A DNA stretch of 64,000 nt from positions 32,597-96,596 of the forward strand of contig NZ_LR734829.1 in the NCBI RefSeq assembly GCF_900010725.2, read 5' to 3'. The DNA comes from Planktothrix serta PCC 8927. Its GTDB lineage: Bacteria; Cyanobacteriota; Cyanobacteriia; Cyanobacteriales; Microcoleaceae. The notes below the pieces were generated by a model. It searched no databases. It was not told the DNA's origin and was given only the letters and a program-made list of their open reading frames with translations. Position 1 is the first letter of the stretch. Each line of letters opens with the position of its first letter. Of this stretch, positions 20,076 through 31,380 are shown piece after piece. A program made the position numbers and the translations under genes.

Positions 20076-20840
20076 ATGAAATTAGAAGACATTCGTGCTA
20101 TAGTCACTGGTTCTGCTAGCGGAATTGGTCGTTGCATAACTTTAGAATTGGCCCGTGCGGGAGCCAAGGTAGTAGGTGGTGATTTAGATGTAGATGGGTT
20201 AAAAGCATTGGAAGCAGAAAGTGCCGAATTTTCCGGGAAAGTTTACGGAATTTATCTGGATGTCGCTAACGAAGTATCAGTAAAAGATTTTATTATCCAA
20301 GCTTTTGAAAAGATTCAAGATATTAATACCCTAGTGAACAACGCTGGTATTCTACGAGATGGCTTACTCGTCACACAAGATGAAGAAGGTTGGCTCCGTA
20401 AACTACCGACAGCACAATGGAAGCGAGTCATTGATGTGAATCTGACAGGTGCCTTTTTAATGGCTAGAGAATTTGCCGCAACAGTCATTGAGAAGAATAT
20501 TACGCCAAGTTTGATAGTCAATATTTCCTCTATCACTAGGTCAGGCAATCCCGGTCAGTCAAATTATAGTGCTTCCAAGGCTGGATTAGATGCAGACACA
20601 CGCACATGGGCTTTAGAGTTAGCCCCGTTTGGATTTCGGGTAGCAGGTATCGCACCTGGATTAACCAATACCCCCATCCTGAGCCGAGTTTCGACCGAAG
20701 CACTGGCTGAGATGACTAAGCAAATTCCCCTGGGTCGCATAGCTGAACCTTACGAAATTTGGCAAGCCATGCGTTTCATTATTGAATGCGACTATTTTAC
20801 TGGTAGCATCATAGATGTAGATGGTGGTGTGCGATTTTAA
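20076..20840 (+). CDS. Short-chain dehydrogenase/reductase
   Basis: This 254-residue classical SDR has the nucleotide-binding TGSASGIG (residues 11-18), the NNAG motif (88-91), and a catalytic triad of Ser151, Tyr164 and Lys168 in the expected spacing. Asp37 after the second strand (GGDLD) suggests NAD(H) preference. Length and C-terminal GGVRF ending are normal for the FabG-like branch. It starts the plus-strand operon, with the glycosyltransferase 21 bp downstream, inside the lipopeptide cluster. A plausible role is oxidation or reduction of the hydroxylated fatty acyl chain or of a sugar precursor; the sequence does not decide. An ATG start and a purine-rich stretch upstream fit translation from 20076. 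Confidence 0.92.
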   Translation: MKLEDIRAIVTGSASGIGRCITLELARAGAKVVGGDLDVDGLKALEAESAEFSGKVYGIYLDVANEVSVKDFIIQAFEKIQDINTLVNNAGILRDGLLVTQDEEGWLRKLPTAQWKRVIDVNLTGAFLMAREFAATVIEKNITPSLIVNISSITRSGNPGQSNYSASKAGLDADTRTWALELAPFGFRVAGIAPGLTNTPILSRVSTEALAEMTKQIPLGRIAEPYEIWQAMRFIIECDYFTGSIIDVDGGVRF

Positions 20841-20861
20841 ATCAATAATAAATAGCAGTTT

Positions 20862-21596
20862 ATGAGCCAAATTCCCAAAATAATACATCAGATTTTTTTT
20901 GCGGGAGCAGCAGCACTACCACAAAAATATCTTCGCTATCATCAAACAGTTTTACAACATCACCCGGATTGGGAACATCAATTTTGGGATGAATCAAAAT
21001 CTTATCAGTTTATGGAACAGCATTATTCCTGGTTTCTCCCAGTGTATAATTCCTACACTTATAACATTCAACGTTGGGATGCAATACGTTATTTTATCCT
21101 CTATCACTACGGAGGTTTTTATATTGATATAGATATTGAATGCCTTAAGCCACTTAATAGTTTGTTAGGAGATTTTGAGCTAGTGCTCTCAAGATTAGTT
21201 GGCTTTAGCAATGCTATTATGGGAAGCATTCCCGGGCATCCCCTTTGGCTAAAAGTATTCGAGGAATTGCCAAAACGCAAAGACAATTCAGCCAATAAAA
21301 CAATGCCTTATTATATAGGCTACAGTACCGGACCGATCATGTTAAATGACTGTATCATAGCTTCTCAATTACAGGAAAGCCCCAAAATTCTTGTTTGTCC
21401 AGGATACATATTTGAACCAGGTGCTCCTATGGAACTTAACGGGAAAATTTTTAAGAGTTTACCTAACTCACAGACATATACTATACATCACATGACCACT
21501 TCTTGGCTACCTCCAAAACATCAGATTATTAGATTTTTGTTCGGTCTAGTTTTAGAACCGTACTGGTTCTTTGGCTCACTGTTTAAAATTTCATAA
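20862..21596 (+). CDS. GT32-like (OCH1/capsular type) glycosyltransferase
   Basis: The 244-residue protein opens with KIIHQIFF, the usual start of the sugar-binding DXD family (Gly_transf_sug, GT32). It has the conserved RWDAIRYFIL helix followed by GGFYIDIDIE, where Asp89-Ile-Asp91 is the metal-binding DXD motif. It lacks a signal peptide and is short, so it is probably cytoplasmic. GT32 enzymes transfer mannose, glucose or related sugars from nucleotide donors. Hassallidins are glycosylated, including with mannose on a threonine, so this enzyme is a good candidate for attaching a sugar to the peptide. That link is inferred from context, not from the sequence. It follows the SDR by 21 bp in the same operon and converges on the ABC exporter, with a 45-bp gap that shows no clear terminator. 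Confidence 0.85.
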   Translation: MSQIPKIIHQIFFAGAAALPQKYLRYHQTVLQHHPDWEHQFWDESKSYQFMEQHYSWFLPVYNSYTYNIQRWDAIRYFILYHYGGFYIDIDIECLKPLNSLLGDFELVLSRLVGFSNAIMGSIPGHPLWLKVFEELPKRKDNSANKTMPYYIGYSTGPIMLNDCIIASQLQESPKILVCPGYIFEPGAPMELNGKIFKSLPNSQTYTIHHMTTSWLPPKHQIIRFLFGLVLEPYWFFGSLFKIS

Positions 21597-21641
21597 TAAT
21601 TACACGGCTCATACAAAAATTACCTGGTAGTGTTAACAAAA

Positions 21642-23294
21642 TTAAAAATGGAAAAATCTCTGATGGAATTTTCTCAGGGTAGGGCGATGACCAACACTAA
21701 TAAACGTTGCGCCTGTTGCTACTAAAAGATTATAAAGCTGTTCTTCATTATCAGCATCTAAAGCACTGGTTGCTTCATCTAAAATGACATACTTGGGTTT
21801 TGTTACTAATATTCTGGCAAAAGCTAATCTTTGTTGCTCTCCTAAAGAAAGGATATCAGTCCAATCTTTATCTACATCCAAACCCTCAAATCTTTCTACT
21901 AAGTCTGCCAAATTCACCTTTTTAAGCACTTGATAAAGTTCTGCATCACTCAAATCTGTTTTACCACGAGGATAAAGAAGCTGCTCTCGCAGAGTTCCTG
22001 ATATCATGTAAGGACGCTGGGGTAAAAATAGCATCTCTTCCAAATTCGGACGGGCAATCACACCTGTTCCCGAATCCCATAAACCTGCTAAAGTTCGCAA
22101 CAGAGAACTTTTCCCAGAACCACTATTTCCTGTAATTAATAATCCTTGACCAATTGGCAGCGTTAAAGAAATATTTCTTATGAGAGTTTTTTGATAATTG
22201 GGTGTCTGAATAGTCAAGTTTGTAAAGGTTATATTATCGTCGTTGACAATATCAATATTTTTAGTAAGAGAAGTATTTTTTTCCAGTTGTTTAAAATAGA
22301 TTAAAAAGATATATAAACGATTAATTGAAGCCGCAAATTTAGTAAATTTTTCAAATTGATACATAATCAAATTGACAGAAAAAGCCACTTGTCCAAAAGC
22401 ACCTCCTGCTTCAGTAACTTTGCCTACTTCAATTTCACCTGAAAGAATTTGATTACCCAGAATCAGTGCTGGTATAATCCAAGGGAGATAGCCAAACTGA
22501 TGCTTAAATATATTTAAATAAACCTCTGTCCATAAAATTAATTGCTTGAAATTCTTGAAAACTTCATTAAAGATAAGTTTGACTTTATGAGATTCTGGCA
22601 AAATGCCATTATATAAAGCAATAGACTCAGCATTTTCTCGGATACGGACTAAACCAAAGCGAAAATTAGCTTCTTTTTTCAACTGTTCAAAATTCAATTT
22701 TGTCAACTTTTTGCCATAAAAACCAATTGTTATGATATAGGCTAATAGAGAATAAATGACCAAAGCAAAAACGAGCTTTTGAGAAATCGACCAGAGAATG
22801 ATGCTAAATGCAATAACAACAAAAAAAGATTCGAGACAATTGACCAAAAATTGCACAGATTGCTGACAGAAGTTGGAAACATCTTCAGAAATACGTTGGT
22901 CTGGGTTATCAATTTCCTTATAGAAGATATTTAGGTCATAAAAAGCACGATTTTTAAAATATTGGTTAAGTAAATGATGAGTTAACCACCGTCGCCAATA
23001 AATACCTATTATCTCTCGGACATAGCCATAGCCAGAGTTGAGAAACCCAAAAATGATTATACCCCCAAAAGCAAACAATATGCCTTGCCAAAACCGTAGC
23101 CGATCGCGGGCAGAAAGAGCAGAAATTAAATCTCCCTGTAGGTTGTTCAATAATACTTTGACTTGAGTGTTCATGAGCAATAAAACACCAAGCAGGATAA
23201 GTAAAAGGAGTGCGCCTCGTTTTTCATCGCCTAACCAATAAAGTTTGGCAATTCCCCAAAACTCTTTAATCCCTCTTAAGCTAAATTGATTCAT
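21642..23294 (-). CDS. ABC exporter, fused permease and ATPase (ABC_membrane_2/SbmA-YddA type)
   Basis: The 550-residue half-transporter has an N-terminal membrane region of about six helices with the diagnostic WRRWLTHHLLNQYF and IDNPDQRISED segments of the ABC_membrane_2 family. A C-terminal nucleotide-binding domain follows, with Walker A GNSGSGKSS, signature LSLGEQQR, Walker B YVILDEATSALD and a switch His (SVGHR). Transporters of this class accompany several cyanobacterial NRPS clusters (McyH of microcystin is the familiar example), where they are taken to export the peptide. It probably works as a homodimer in the inner membrane. Its ATG is only 23 bp from the divergent MFS gene, so the two promoters must overlap the coding regions or be very compact. 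Function as lipopeptide exporter is inferred from position. Confidence 0.92.
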   Translation of the reverse strand: MNQFSLRGIKEFWGIAKLYWLGDEKRGALLLLILLGVLLLMNTQVKVLLNNLQGDLISALSARDRLRFWQGILFAFGGIIIFGFLNSGYGYVREIIGIYWRRWLTHHLLNQYFKNRAFYDLNIFYKEIDNPDQRISEDVSNFCQQSVQFLVNCLESFFVVIAFSIILWSISQKLVFALVIYSLLAYIITIGFYGKKLTKLNFEQLKKEANFRFGLVRIRENAESIALYNGILPESHKVKLIFNEVFKNFKQLILWTEVYLNIFKHQFGYLPWIIPALILGNQILSGEIEVGKVTEAGGAFGQVAFSVNLIMYQFEKFTKFAASINRLYIFLIYFKQLEKNTSLTKNIDIVNDDNITFTNLTIQTPNYQKTLIRNISLTLPIGQGLLITGNSGSGKSSLLRTLAGLWDSGTGVIARPNLEEMLFLPQRPYMISGTLREQLLYPRGKTDLSDAELYQVLKKVNLADLVERFEGLDVDKDWTDILSLGEQQRLAFARILVTKPKYVILDEATSALDADNEEQLYNLLVATGATFISVGHRPTLRKFHQRFFHF

Positions 23295-23317
23295 AGTTAA
23301 ATTTGTTGTAAGCTACA

Positions 23318-24640
23318 ATGAATTTTGCTTGCCAAAATTCGTCCCCAAAAAAAATGCGTATTTTTACATTTATTTGGTTCGGTCAGCTAGTGTCTCTAAT
23401 TAGTATCTGGATGACTGGTTTTGCTCTCGATATATCCGTGTTTAAGCAAACTGGTTCAGCCACTCAATTTGCCTTCCTAATAATTACGTCTACAGTTCCA
23501 CTCGTTATCATTTCTCCTGTAGCAGGAACATTGGTGGATCATTGGAATCGTCGTTGGACAATGATTATCACTCATCTTTTTGCAGGTATATCTAGTCTAA
23601 TTTTGATACTCATCGTGACCAGTGGTCAACTACAAATTGAGTACATCTATTTGAGAAATATCTTTGCTTCCCTCATTGGTGCTTTTCATGCACCTGCTTA
23701 TAAAACTGCCATTACTTCTATAGTCTCTCAGGAGGATTTAGGAAGAGCTAGTGGTATGGTTCAATTGGGAATAGGTATTCAGCAAATTATTTCACCTTTA
23801 ATTGCAGGGATTCTATTGGATTTTATCGGCCTAAAAGGTATTCTTATGATAGACTTATCTGCGTTAATCATTGCCCTTGTTCCTCTGTTTTTACTACGGT
23901 TTGGTGAAATAAGTCAAACAAATGATATTGGTGAGAATGTTCATTCTACTTCCTTTTGGGAAAAAATAGTTTATGGCTGGACTTATTTGATTAATTGTCC
24001 CGGTCTACCGAGCTTTCTGATTCTCTACACTATTTACCAATTCTTGATTGGCTTCGTAAGTGTATTAGTTTACCCTCTAATTCTTTGTATGACGACTCCA
24101 AGCAATTTGGGAAAAATCACATTCCTCGGCGGTGTTGGTATGCTTTTGGGTAGTATAGTCATGAGTACTTGGAAATATAATTTACAAAACTTAATTAACC
24201 TAGTTCTATTTGCTATGTCGTTGAGTGGGCTATGTATTGCTTTTGCTGGATTTCGTCCCTCTCTTATCGAAATTAGTCTTTCTACTTTATTATTCTTCTT
24301 CATTACTCCTGTTCTTAATGGCTTAGTGCAAGTCTTCTTTCAAACAAGAGTCGTTGAAAATGTCCAAGGAAGAGTTTTTGCTTTAACAGGTGCAATATCG
24401 GGTGCTGCTATACCAATAGCAGCACTTTTTGCTGGGCCTTTAGCTGACTATATTTTCGAGCCTTTGATGGCTTTTGATGGTCCTTGGTCTAAAGAACTGG
24501 TCGGTCAGTTAATTGGCTCAGGTCCAGGTCGTGGTATTGGTTTACTCTTTGTCATTGTTGGTTTTTTCCTGTTGATAATACCTTTGATTGGATATCAGTT
24601 TCCGACACTCCGCCAGTTGGATGACGGTAATAGAATTTAA
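23318..24640 (+). CDS. Major facilitator superfamily permease (MFS_3, macrolide-efflux-like)
   Basis: The 440-residue protein has about twelve hydrophobic segments and the MFS loop 2-3 signature in the form [11 protein letters not shown]. It resembles the MefA-like multidrug exporters of the MFS_3 family. Such proteins export small hydrophobic or amphipathic compounds by proton antiport. It stands divergently to the ABC exporter (23 bp apart) and its stop overlaps the end of the convergent MbtH-like gene by 4 bp, so it is tightly packed into the cluster. It may export the lipopeptide or give self-protection, or contribute a second export route beside the ABC protein. The substrate cannot be read from the sequence. 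Confidence 0.9.
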   Translation: MNFACQNSSPKKMRIFTFIWFGQLVSLISIWMTGFALDISVFKQTGSATQFAFLIITSTVPLVIISPVAGTLVDHWNRRWTMIITHLFAGISSLILILIVTSGQLQIEYIYLRNIFASLIGAFHAPAYKTAITSIVSQEDLGRASGMVQLGIGIQQIISPLIAGILLDFIGLKGILMIDLSALIIALVPLFLLRFGEISQTNDIGENVHSTSFWEKIVYGWTYLINCPGLPSFLILYTIYQFLIGFVSVLVYPLILCMTTPSNLGKITFLGGVGMLLGSIVMSTWKYNLQNLINLVLFAMSLSGLCIAFAGFRPSLIEISLSTLLFFFITPVLNGLVQVFFQTRVVENVQGRVFALTGAISGAAIPIAALFAGPLADYIFEPLMAFDGPWSKELVGQLIGSGPGRGIGLLFVIVGFFLLIIPLIGYQFPTLRQLDDGNRI

Positions 24641-24867
24641 TGGGAAACTTCTTCAGATTCTTTCATTGCCTGACGTAAACTTAAAGGACGCATATCAGTC
24701 CATACTTCGGCAATGTAGTCTAAACATTCCTTTTTAAAACCTTCTTTACCAACACTTTTCCATCCTAATGGTAATTCTTGTTTCCATTTTGGCCAAATTG
24801 AATATTGTTCTTCATGATTGACCACTACGAGATATATCGTGTTGTCATCTTGTTCGTTAGTATTCAT
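24637..24867 (-). CDS. MbtH-like NRPS chaperone
   Basis: The 76-residue protein carries the family signature: [14 protein letters not shown], then L-x-x-I and TDMRPLSLR. MbtH-like proteins bind adenylation domains and raise their solubility and activity. Its ATG overlaps the stop codon of NRPS C in an ATGA arrangement (24864-24867), so translation is coupled and the likely partners are the A domains of NRPS C, and in trans those of the other NRPS proteins. No other MbtH-like gene is seen in the window. Confidence 0.96.
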   Translation of the reverse strand: MNTNEQDDNTIYLVVVNHEEQYSIWPKWKQELPLGWKSVGKEGFKKECLDYIAEVWTDMRPLSLRQAMKESEEVSH

Positions 24868-27800
24868 GGTTTTGAGTCTCCTTTTTGAAATAAGCCATCA
24901 TCACTTAAGTGAATAAAACGGCGTTGGCGTTCTGCTTTGGGGATATTGGTGGTTGTTTTTTGCCCCGTTGCAGAAGTTGGGAGTAAGCGAGCAATTGCTT
25001 GTGGGGTGCGGTGGGTAAACAATTGGGGCAGGGAAAATTCGGTTTGGTAAGTCTGACGCAGACGCATGGCTAATTGGGTTATAAGCAGGGAATCGCCGCC
25101 AATTTCAAAGAAATCATCGCTAGCTCCTACTCGTTCTATTTTTAATAAACTAGCCATTAGCGAACAAATTGTTGCTTCTTGGTCGTTACTTGGTGCTAAG
25201 TATGGGTTTGTCCAATTCCAATCTACTTCTGGTAAGGCGTTCTGGTCTAGTTTACCGTTAACTGTTAATGGCATAACTTTCAGTGGTACAAAGGCAGATG
25301 GAATCATATAGTCTGGTAGCTTACTCTTTAAAAATTGTGGTAGTGTCGTTCTCAAGTCCTCCTTGGTATCTGAGATAAAATAGGCAACAAGCTGATGATG
25401 ACCGTTGGCACTTGGTTGGGCTGTGGCTACGGCTTCTTTTACTTGGGGGTGAGTTTTGAGGGCGGCAGTGATTTCCTCTAGTTCAATCCGAAACCCCCGA
25501 ATTTTAACTTGTTGGTCAGCCCGACCAATGTATTCTACTTCACGGTTTGGCAATCGCCGCCCTAAGTCACCACTACGATAGAGACGGCAACCTGGAGTTT
25601 GAGCAAAGGGATTGGGAACAAATCTTTCTGCTGTTAGACGAGGTTGAGAGAGGTAACCCCGTGTTACTCCTGCACCCCCAATATAGATTTCCCCAGGAAT
25701 GCCTATCGGCATTGGTTCTAGATTCTCATCTAAAATATAGATGTTTAAATCGGGGATGGATTGACCGATCGCACTACCTTTACTAACGAGCTTATCTTCT
25801 TCCGTCAACTTTTTATAGGTTGCATGAACTGTAGTTTCGGTGATGCCATACATATTAATCAATTTTGGCTGTTGGCAACCATACAACTCAATCCAAGGTT
25901 GTAAGCTGGCTAGTTCCAAGGCTTCTCCACCAAAAATGATGTAGCGTAAATAGAGCTTTTCTGGTTTTTTGTCTGTTGCTGCTTGAATTAATTGCTTAAA
26001 GGCTGAGGGTGTTTGATTCAAAACTGTTACTTCTTGCTGTTGCACCAGTTGTAAAAAGTCTTGTGGTGAACGACTTATCCAGTAGGGTACTATTACTACT
26101 CGACCACCATACAGCAGTCCTCCCCAAATTTCCCAAACGGAGAAGTCAAATGCGTAAGAATGAAAGAGTGTCCAAACGTCTTCGCTGTTAAACCCAAACC
26201 ATGATTCTGTTGCTTTGAATAAGCGCATCACATTAGCATGGGTGACAATACATCCTTTTGGTTTCCCGGTGGAACCACTTGTATAAATAATATAGGCTGG
26301 ATTTTCTGGTAATATTTGCACTGCCAAGGATTCGGTGCTTGAGGCAAGCAAATCTCTCTCTATGTCTTCGAGGATAATGATAGGAGTCTGACATCCAGAA
26401 AGTTGTAAAACTACTTCTTTCTGTGTAAGCAGCATAATAATACCACTATCCTGTAAGAGAAATTCTATCCGCTCTTTTGGGTAACTGGGGTCAATTGGAA
26501 CATAAGCTCCTCCTGCTTTGAGGATGGCTAATATGGCTATAACCATTTGTGGCGATCGCTCTAAGCACAATCCGACCAGTCTTTCTCTTGCTACACCTTG
26601 TTTTTGGAGATAATGAGCAAGGCGATTAGCATGGATTTCTAATTCAGCAAATGTAAGGGTTGTTTCTTGCCAAGTTATGGCAATTTTGTTTGCATATTTA
26701 GCGGCGACTCGCTCGAAGGCTGAGACTAAGGTTTCTGTGGTTTTGATAGAAGCGGTGTTGCTAGAAGCTAGTTCTAGTAAATGTTGCTGTTCTTGTGCGG
26801 TAATTAGCGATCGTCTACCATACAAAGCTTGAGGGTAAGCTGAAATATCATTGAGTGCTGCCTGATAATACTTACTATATTGCTGAATTTGTAAAGTATC
26901 AAACTGTTGCGTATCGTAGATTAAATTCAATTGCAGTGCTGTACTTCCTGGAACTAAACAAAACTCTACCAAGAAGGGGAAGTCTGTTTCTTCAAAAATT
27001 TCCACATTTTGCACTTGAATTTGTGGTAAATTTAGCAATCCTTCATAGACATGAAAATGCACATAGTTAAATCCCACCTCAAATAGTGGGCGCTTTTTTA
27101 TGAGGCGCTGCATTTCCACAAGAGGGAAACTTTGGTAGCCAAAAATTTCTTTTTCAGCCCGAAATACGTCCTGAATTAATTCTAGCCAACTCCCATCGCT
27201 TAAAGATATCCGAAATGGTACTGTGTTCACGAATAAACCTAATAGATTCTTACTATCGAGGGTTTCAGGTCGGCTATTGATAACGTTACCCGAAACGACT
27301 TCTTTTTGTCCAGTTAAAAAGGAGAGAACCCGCAGATGCACTGCCAAAAGTGACGTTTTGAGAGGGACTCCAACTCTTTTAGATAGTTTTCTCAGAGAGT
27401 CAGTTACTTCCTGATCAATAGTGATGGATAAGCGTTTGAGTTGACGTTGAGCGAGGTTGCCAGTGTTTACTAATGGTAGACGAGGTAGGGTGGTTATTTC
27501 TAGGTGATTAAGATGCTGCTGCCAAAATTCTTGCTGTTCTGGGGATGCAATTGCTTGTTGTTCTTGGACGATAAAATCTTTATAACTCATTTGAGGAACT
27601 TGTAACCCTGGTACAGTTCCCATTTCTCCTGCTTCTAGATATAGGACATAACGTTGTAACAGTTGGGTCAATAACGTCGCCACACTCCACCCATCTAAAA
27701 TTCCATGATGAAAGCTAAAGCTGAAACTGAGTTCTGTATCAGAGAGTCTATGAATTTGGAAACGGAAAAGAGGTGGTTTGGTGATGTCAAAAGGTCGGTT

Positions 27801-30800
27801 TTTCTCTGTTTCAATCCATTCTGCAACTTGTTGATGGGCATTCCCAGGAAAATGACGCAAATCCACAACTGTTAAGGGTCGCTCTACTTCCCGGTGAACA
27901 ATTTGGATGGGAGTGGTGTATCCTATCCAATGAAAAGAAGTTCGCAATCCAGGATGGGCTTGACAAATATCAGTTATCGCTTTTTCCCAGGCGATTTCTG
28001 AATATTTCATAACTAAATCAAAGGTAAAAATTTGATGAAAAATCGCGCTCGTGGGATGCCTTTCTGTGTGATAGACCATCCCCGCCTGTAAACTAGAGAG
28101 GGGATAGGCATCTTCTGCTTCCTCTGGTAAATTTTTTCTATCTTCGACTGAGAGCAGGTCTGCAACGAGAACATCCTTTGAATTTGTTACTGTCACTGCT
28201 GCTTTTTTCGTTGCCAACTGGCGTACTGTGGTAGACTCATAAAGTTCTCTGGTCGAGAGGGCAAAACCTGCCTTTTTCGCTTTGGCGACAACTTGCAAAG
28301 CTAAAATTGAATCGCCACCGATATCAAAGAAGTTATCATCAATTCCTACTTTTTTTATTCCCAATGTTTCGGCAAAAATTGCACTTAAGCACTCTTCATC
28401 AACATTACGGGCTGCAACATATTTTTCTTCTTCTCTTAAACTGTTCCAATCTGGGGCAGGCAACGCTTTGGTATCAATTTTGCCATTAATATTAAGGGGG
28501 AAGGTCTCTAAACTCACATAAGCTGCTGGTATCATATACTCAGGCAACTTAGTTTTAAGATACTGTCTTAGTTGATATGCTGTGGGATTGCTTTCCCCAG
28601 GAACATAGTAAGCAACTAAACGCTTTTCTCCTTCCCATTCATCTGTTAAAATGAGCGCCTCTCGCACTTGAAAATGGGATGTTAGTGCTGCTTTGATTTC
28701 TCCCAATTCTATCCGAAACCCCCGAATTTTAACTTGTTGGTCTATCCGTCCTAAGTATTCTAATTCTCCATTCGGCATTCGCCGCCCTAAGTCTCCACTA
28801 CGGTATAGTCTGCCTTCGCCAAAAGGATTTGGTAAGTATCTTTCGGCTGTCAATGAGGGACGATTCAAATAACCGTAACTGACTCCTGCGCCTGCAACAT
28901 AAATTTCCCCTGGTAGTCCCTCAGCAACAGGTTCTTGTTTTTCATTAAGTAAGTATATACAAAGGTCTGGGATTTCTCTACCGATAATCGGAACAACTCT
29001 TGTTAAATCTTGATGAGAAATAGGATGATATGTCAGATGGACGGTGGTTTCCGTAATCCCATACATATTAATTAAACGGGGAGATCGATCGCCATACCGT
29101 TCTAACCAGGGATGCAGGCTAGATAAATCCAACGCTTCTCCACCAAAAATCACATAGCGTAACGCTAATTGTCCACCACTAGCTTCATCAGCACGAATCA
29201 GTTGGTAAAAAGCGGAAGGAGTTTGATTAAGGACAGTCACTTTTTCTGTTGTGAGAAATTCTCGGAAGGTTTCTGTCGCTCTACTTAGCCAGAAGGGTAC
29301 AATAATCACCTTACCTCCATAAAGTAGAGCACCCCATAATTCCCACACAGAAAAGTCAAAGGCGAAGGAGTGAAACAACGTCCATATATCTTTGTTGTTA
29401 AAGCCAAACCAATGTTCTGTGGAACGCATTAACCTGATAACATTCCCATGGGTGACAACACAACCTTTAGGTGTACCAGTGGTGCCGCTAGTGTAAATAA
29501 CATAAGCAGGAAATTCTGGTTTGAGGAGAACTTGTGGGGAAATATCTGGTGTTTCTGTCAGTTCGTTGGCTATGGAATTTAGAGTAAAGGCTAATATTTG
29601 CTGTTGAGCAAATTGAGAAACATGAGCTTCTTCACATATCAGTGCCGAAATTCCGCTATCTTGGAGAATTAGTTGTAAACGGGCTGTTGGAGAATCAGGT
29701 TCGATGGGAACATAAGCTGCACCTGTTTTGAGGATGGCAAGAATTGCAACAACTATGTTTTCTGAACGTTCTAAACATATACCTACTCGCAATCCTTGCT
29801 TAACTCCTTGACTAATTAAGTAATTAGCTAAACAATTTGCTTTCCTATTGAGTTCGGTATATGTGAGAGTTGTTTTATTAAATTGAACGGCTATATTTTC
29901 TGGATATTGGCAAGCGATGCGGTCAAAGGCGGAAATTAGGGTTTCACTTAGAACTGGAGTTAGGGAAATTTGAGGTTGAAGAATGATAGAGTGATTTGTT
30001 TGAGGTAACTTCACCAAAAGACTAGAAATTGTTTGTTCCAGATTCTCTATAGCTTGATTAAATAAATTTTGGAAGTTGCTAAGTATTTCTGTGACTACTT
30101 GATAATCTAGATAAGAAAGGTTATAGTCAAAATCAATTTTAATATCAGTGTCTTCTTTGTATTCACGAATATAAACAATCAGTGGTAATCTTTGTTGATC
30201 GCTATACAATGGAACACAATTTGTCTGAGTATTGGCAAAGTTTTCGTTATAATCATGTTTTTCGTAGGATAGATAAACCTCAAAGAAATGTTCTTTACTA
30301 TTGGGGTGTAAACCAGTCAGTCGTTTCATTTCTGCTAGAGGAAAACGTTGATGGCGATAATCTTGTCGTAGCAAAGCGCGGATATTATCTAAGAACTGGT
30401 GGAGGGTTTCGTTATCATCAATTTTTAGGCGAAAGGGGATGGTACTAACAAATAAATTTATGGCATCTTTAAAGTTTTTCTTATTGCGATTTAAAAGTGA
30501 TAAACCGACGACTAAATCTTTTTTTTCATAGCGATTGCTTAAACAAATTGTCAGTATACTTAAAATGAAATGAAAAATATTTGATTGAATTGCCAAACAC
30601 AAGGAACTTACGCGATCGTAAGTTTGTCGAGAAATGTAGATTGATTGACGCTGACCAATTAATTTTTGAGGTTGAATTTGGGAAAAAAGCTTGGGAGAAA
30701 GACCCTGAAGACGCTTGATCCAATAATCGCGATCGCGCTGAAAATTATCGGATTTTAAATATTCTGATTCTTGCTGAAGATACTCAACTAAACTCCAATC

Positions 30801-31310
30801 TTTTTGCGTTTGTGTAGCTACGCCATCTTTCAATATCTGGTTGTAAGTTACAATAACTTCTCGAAAAAAGATAGCAGTTCCCCAACCGTCCGTAATCGTA
30901 TGATGATATTTGGCAAAAATAATGTGTTTTTGGCTACTTGTGCGAATAAGCTGAAAATCTACTAGGCAAGCATCCTTGCCAAAGTGAAAAGGTTGAATGA
31001 ATTGCTTATTTATATAATCCTCAGCCTGCTCCTCACTATTTTCATAAGTAGAAAAATCCACTAATTTTACTCTTGTGTCTTTGTGCAGTGCAATAGTTTG
31101 TAAAGGATTTCCCTCTAATTCATAAATTCGTGTCCGTAAGCCTGGATGATAACAAATAACTCTGTTCATCGCCTCATTAAAAACTTCAATATTAAAAGCA
31201 CCATGAACCGTTACAGTTGCCCCTATATTTAGATGGGTTCCTTCCGGCCACATCATTTGCTCGATATAGATTTCTCTTTGATTTATTGTTAGTGGTAATA
31301 CTTGATTCAT
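24864..31310 (-). CDS. Nonribosomal peptide synthetase 'C', two threonine modules, probable lipoinitiation protein
   Basis: The 2,148-residue protein has the order C-A-T-C-A-T. The first C begins [14 protein letters not shown] and has HHTITDG near residue 135. It differs from the LCL and post-epimerase C domains of the other three proteins and could be the starter C that acylates the first residue. Both A domains (signature regions near residues 757 and 1826) read DFWNIGMVHK, threonine. The second C (HHGILDG near 1206) shares the HFHVYEGL stretch with the second C of NRPS B, a possible modifying subtype. T domains read IGGDSILA and IGGDSLLI. There is no E or TE domain, so it passes an L-configured chain to NRPS A, whose first C is LCL type. 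The ATG has AAAGGA upstream and the stop overlaps the MbtH-like start. The start is 70 bp after the amylase stop. Inferred role: residues 1 and 2 of a hassallidin-type peptide. Confidence 0.95.
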   Translation of the reverse strand: MNQVLPLTINQREIYIEQMMWPEGTHLNIGATVTVHGAFNIEVFNEAMNRVICYHPGLRTRIYELEGNPLQTIALHKDTRVKLVDFSTYENSEEQAEDYINKQFIQPFHFGKDACLVDFQLIRTSSQKHIIFAKYHHTITDGWGTAIFFREVIVTYNQILKDGVATQTQKDWSLVEYLQQESEYLKSDNFQRDRDYWIKRLQGLSPKLFSQIQPQKLIGQRQSIYISRQTYDRVSSLCLAIQSNIFHFILSILTICLSNRYEKKDLVVGLSLLNRNKKNFKDAINLFVSTIPFRLKIDDNETLHQFLDNIRALLRQDYRHQRFPLAEMKRLTGLHPNSKEHFFEVYLSYEKHDYNENFANTQTNCVPLYSDQQRLPLIVYIREYKEDTDIKIDFDYNLSYLDYQVVTEILSNFQNLFNQAIENLEQTISSLLVKLPQTNHSIILQPQISLTPVLSETLISAFDRIACQYPENIAVQFNKTTLTYTELNRKANCLANYLISQGVKQGLRVGICLERSENIVVAILAILKTGAAYVPIEPDSPTARLQLILQDSGISALICEEAHVSQFAQQQILAFTLNSIANELTETPDISPQVLLKPEFPAYVIYTSGTTGTPKGCVVTHGNVIRLMRSTEHWFGFNNKDIWTLFHSFAFDFSVWELWGALLYGGKVIIVPFWLSRATETFREFLTTEKVTVLNQTPSAFYQLIRADEASGGQLALRYVIFGGEALDLSSLHPWLERYGDRSPRLINMYGITETTVHLTYHPISHQDLTRVVPIIGREIPDLCIYLLNEKQEPVAEGLPGEIYVAGAGVSYGYLNRPSLTAERYLPNPFGEGRLYRSGDLGRRMPNGELEYLGRIDQQVKIRGFRIELGEIKAALTSHFQVREALILTDEWEGEKRLVAYYVPGESNPTAYQLRQYLKTKLPEYMIPAAYVSLETFPLNINGKIDTKALPAPDWNSLREEEKYVAARNVDEECLSAIFAETLGIKKVGIDDNFFDIGGDSILALQVVAKAKKAGFALSTRELYESTTVRQLATKKAAVTVTNSKDVLVADLLSVEDRKNLPEEAEDAYPLSSLQAGMVYHTERHPTSAIFHQIFTFDLVMKYSEIAWEKAITDICQAHPGLRTSFHWIGYTTPIQIVHREVERPLTVVDLRHFPGNAHQQVAEWIETEKNRPFDITKPPLFRFQIHRLSDTELSFSFSFHHGILDGWSVATLLTQLLQRYVLYLEAGEMGTVPGLQVPQMSYKDFIVQEQQAIASPEQQEFWQQHLNHLEITTLPRLPLVNTGNLAQRQLKRLSITIDQEVTDSLRKLSKRVGVPLKTSLLAVHLRVLSFLTGQKEVVSGNVINSRPETLDSKNLLGLFVNTVPFRISLSDGSWLELIQDVFRAEKEIFGYQSFPLVEMQRLIKKRPLFEVGFNYVHFHVYEGLLNLPQIQVQNVEIFEETDFPFLVEFCLVPGSTALQLNLIYDTQQFDTLQIQQYSKYYQAALNDISAYPQALYGRRSLITAQEQQHLLELASSNTASIKTTETLVSAFERVAAKYANKIAITWQETTLTFAELEIHANRLAHYLQKQGVARERLVGLCLERSPQMVIAILAILKAGGAYVPIDPSYPKERIEFLLQDSGIIMLLTQKEVVLQLSGCQTPIIILEDIERDLLASSTESLAVQILPENPAYIIYTSGSTGKPKGCIVTHANVMRLFKATESWFGFNSEDVWTLFHSYAFDFSVWEIWGGLLYGGRVVIVPYWISRSPQDFLQLVQQQEVTVLNQTPSAFKQLIQAATDKKPEKLYLRYIIFGGEALELASLQPWIELYGCQQPKLINMYGITETTVHATYKKLTEEDKLVSKGSAIGQSIPDLNIYILDENLEPMPIGIPGEIYIGGAGVTRGYLSQPRLTAERFVPNPFAQTPGCRLYRSGDLGRRLPNREVEYIGRADQQVKIRGFRIELEEITAALKTHPQVKEAVATAQPSANGHHQLVAYFISDTKEDLRTTLPQFLKSKLPDYMIPSAFVPLKVMPLTVNGKLDQNALPEVDWNWTNPYLAPSNDQEATICSLMASLLKIERVGASDDFFEIGGDSLLITQLAMRLRQTYQTEFSLPQLFTHRTPQAIARLLPTSATGQKTTTNIPKAERQRRFIHLSDDGLFQKGDSKP

Positions 31311-31380
31311 TGCGTGCTAATCCTTTCAAAACTCTACTTTTTCTTAGTTATTATCAATGCCATGAATTGCCCGACCTTGC

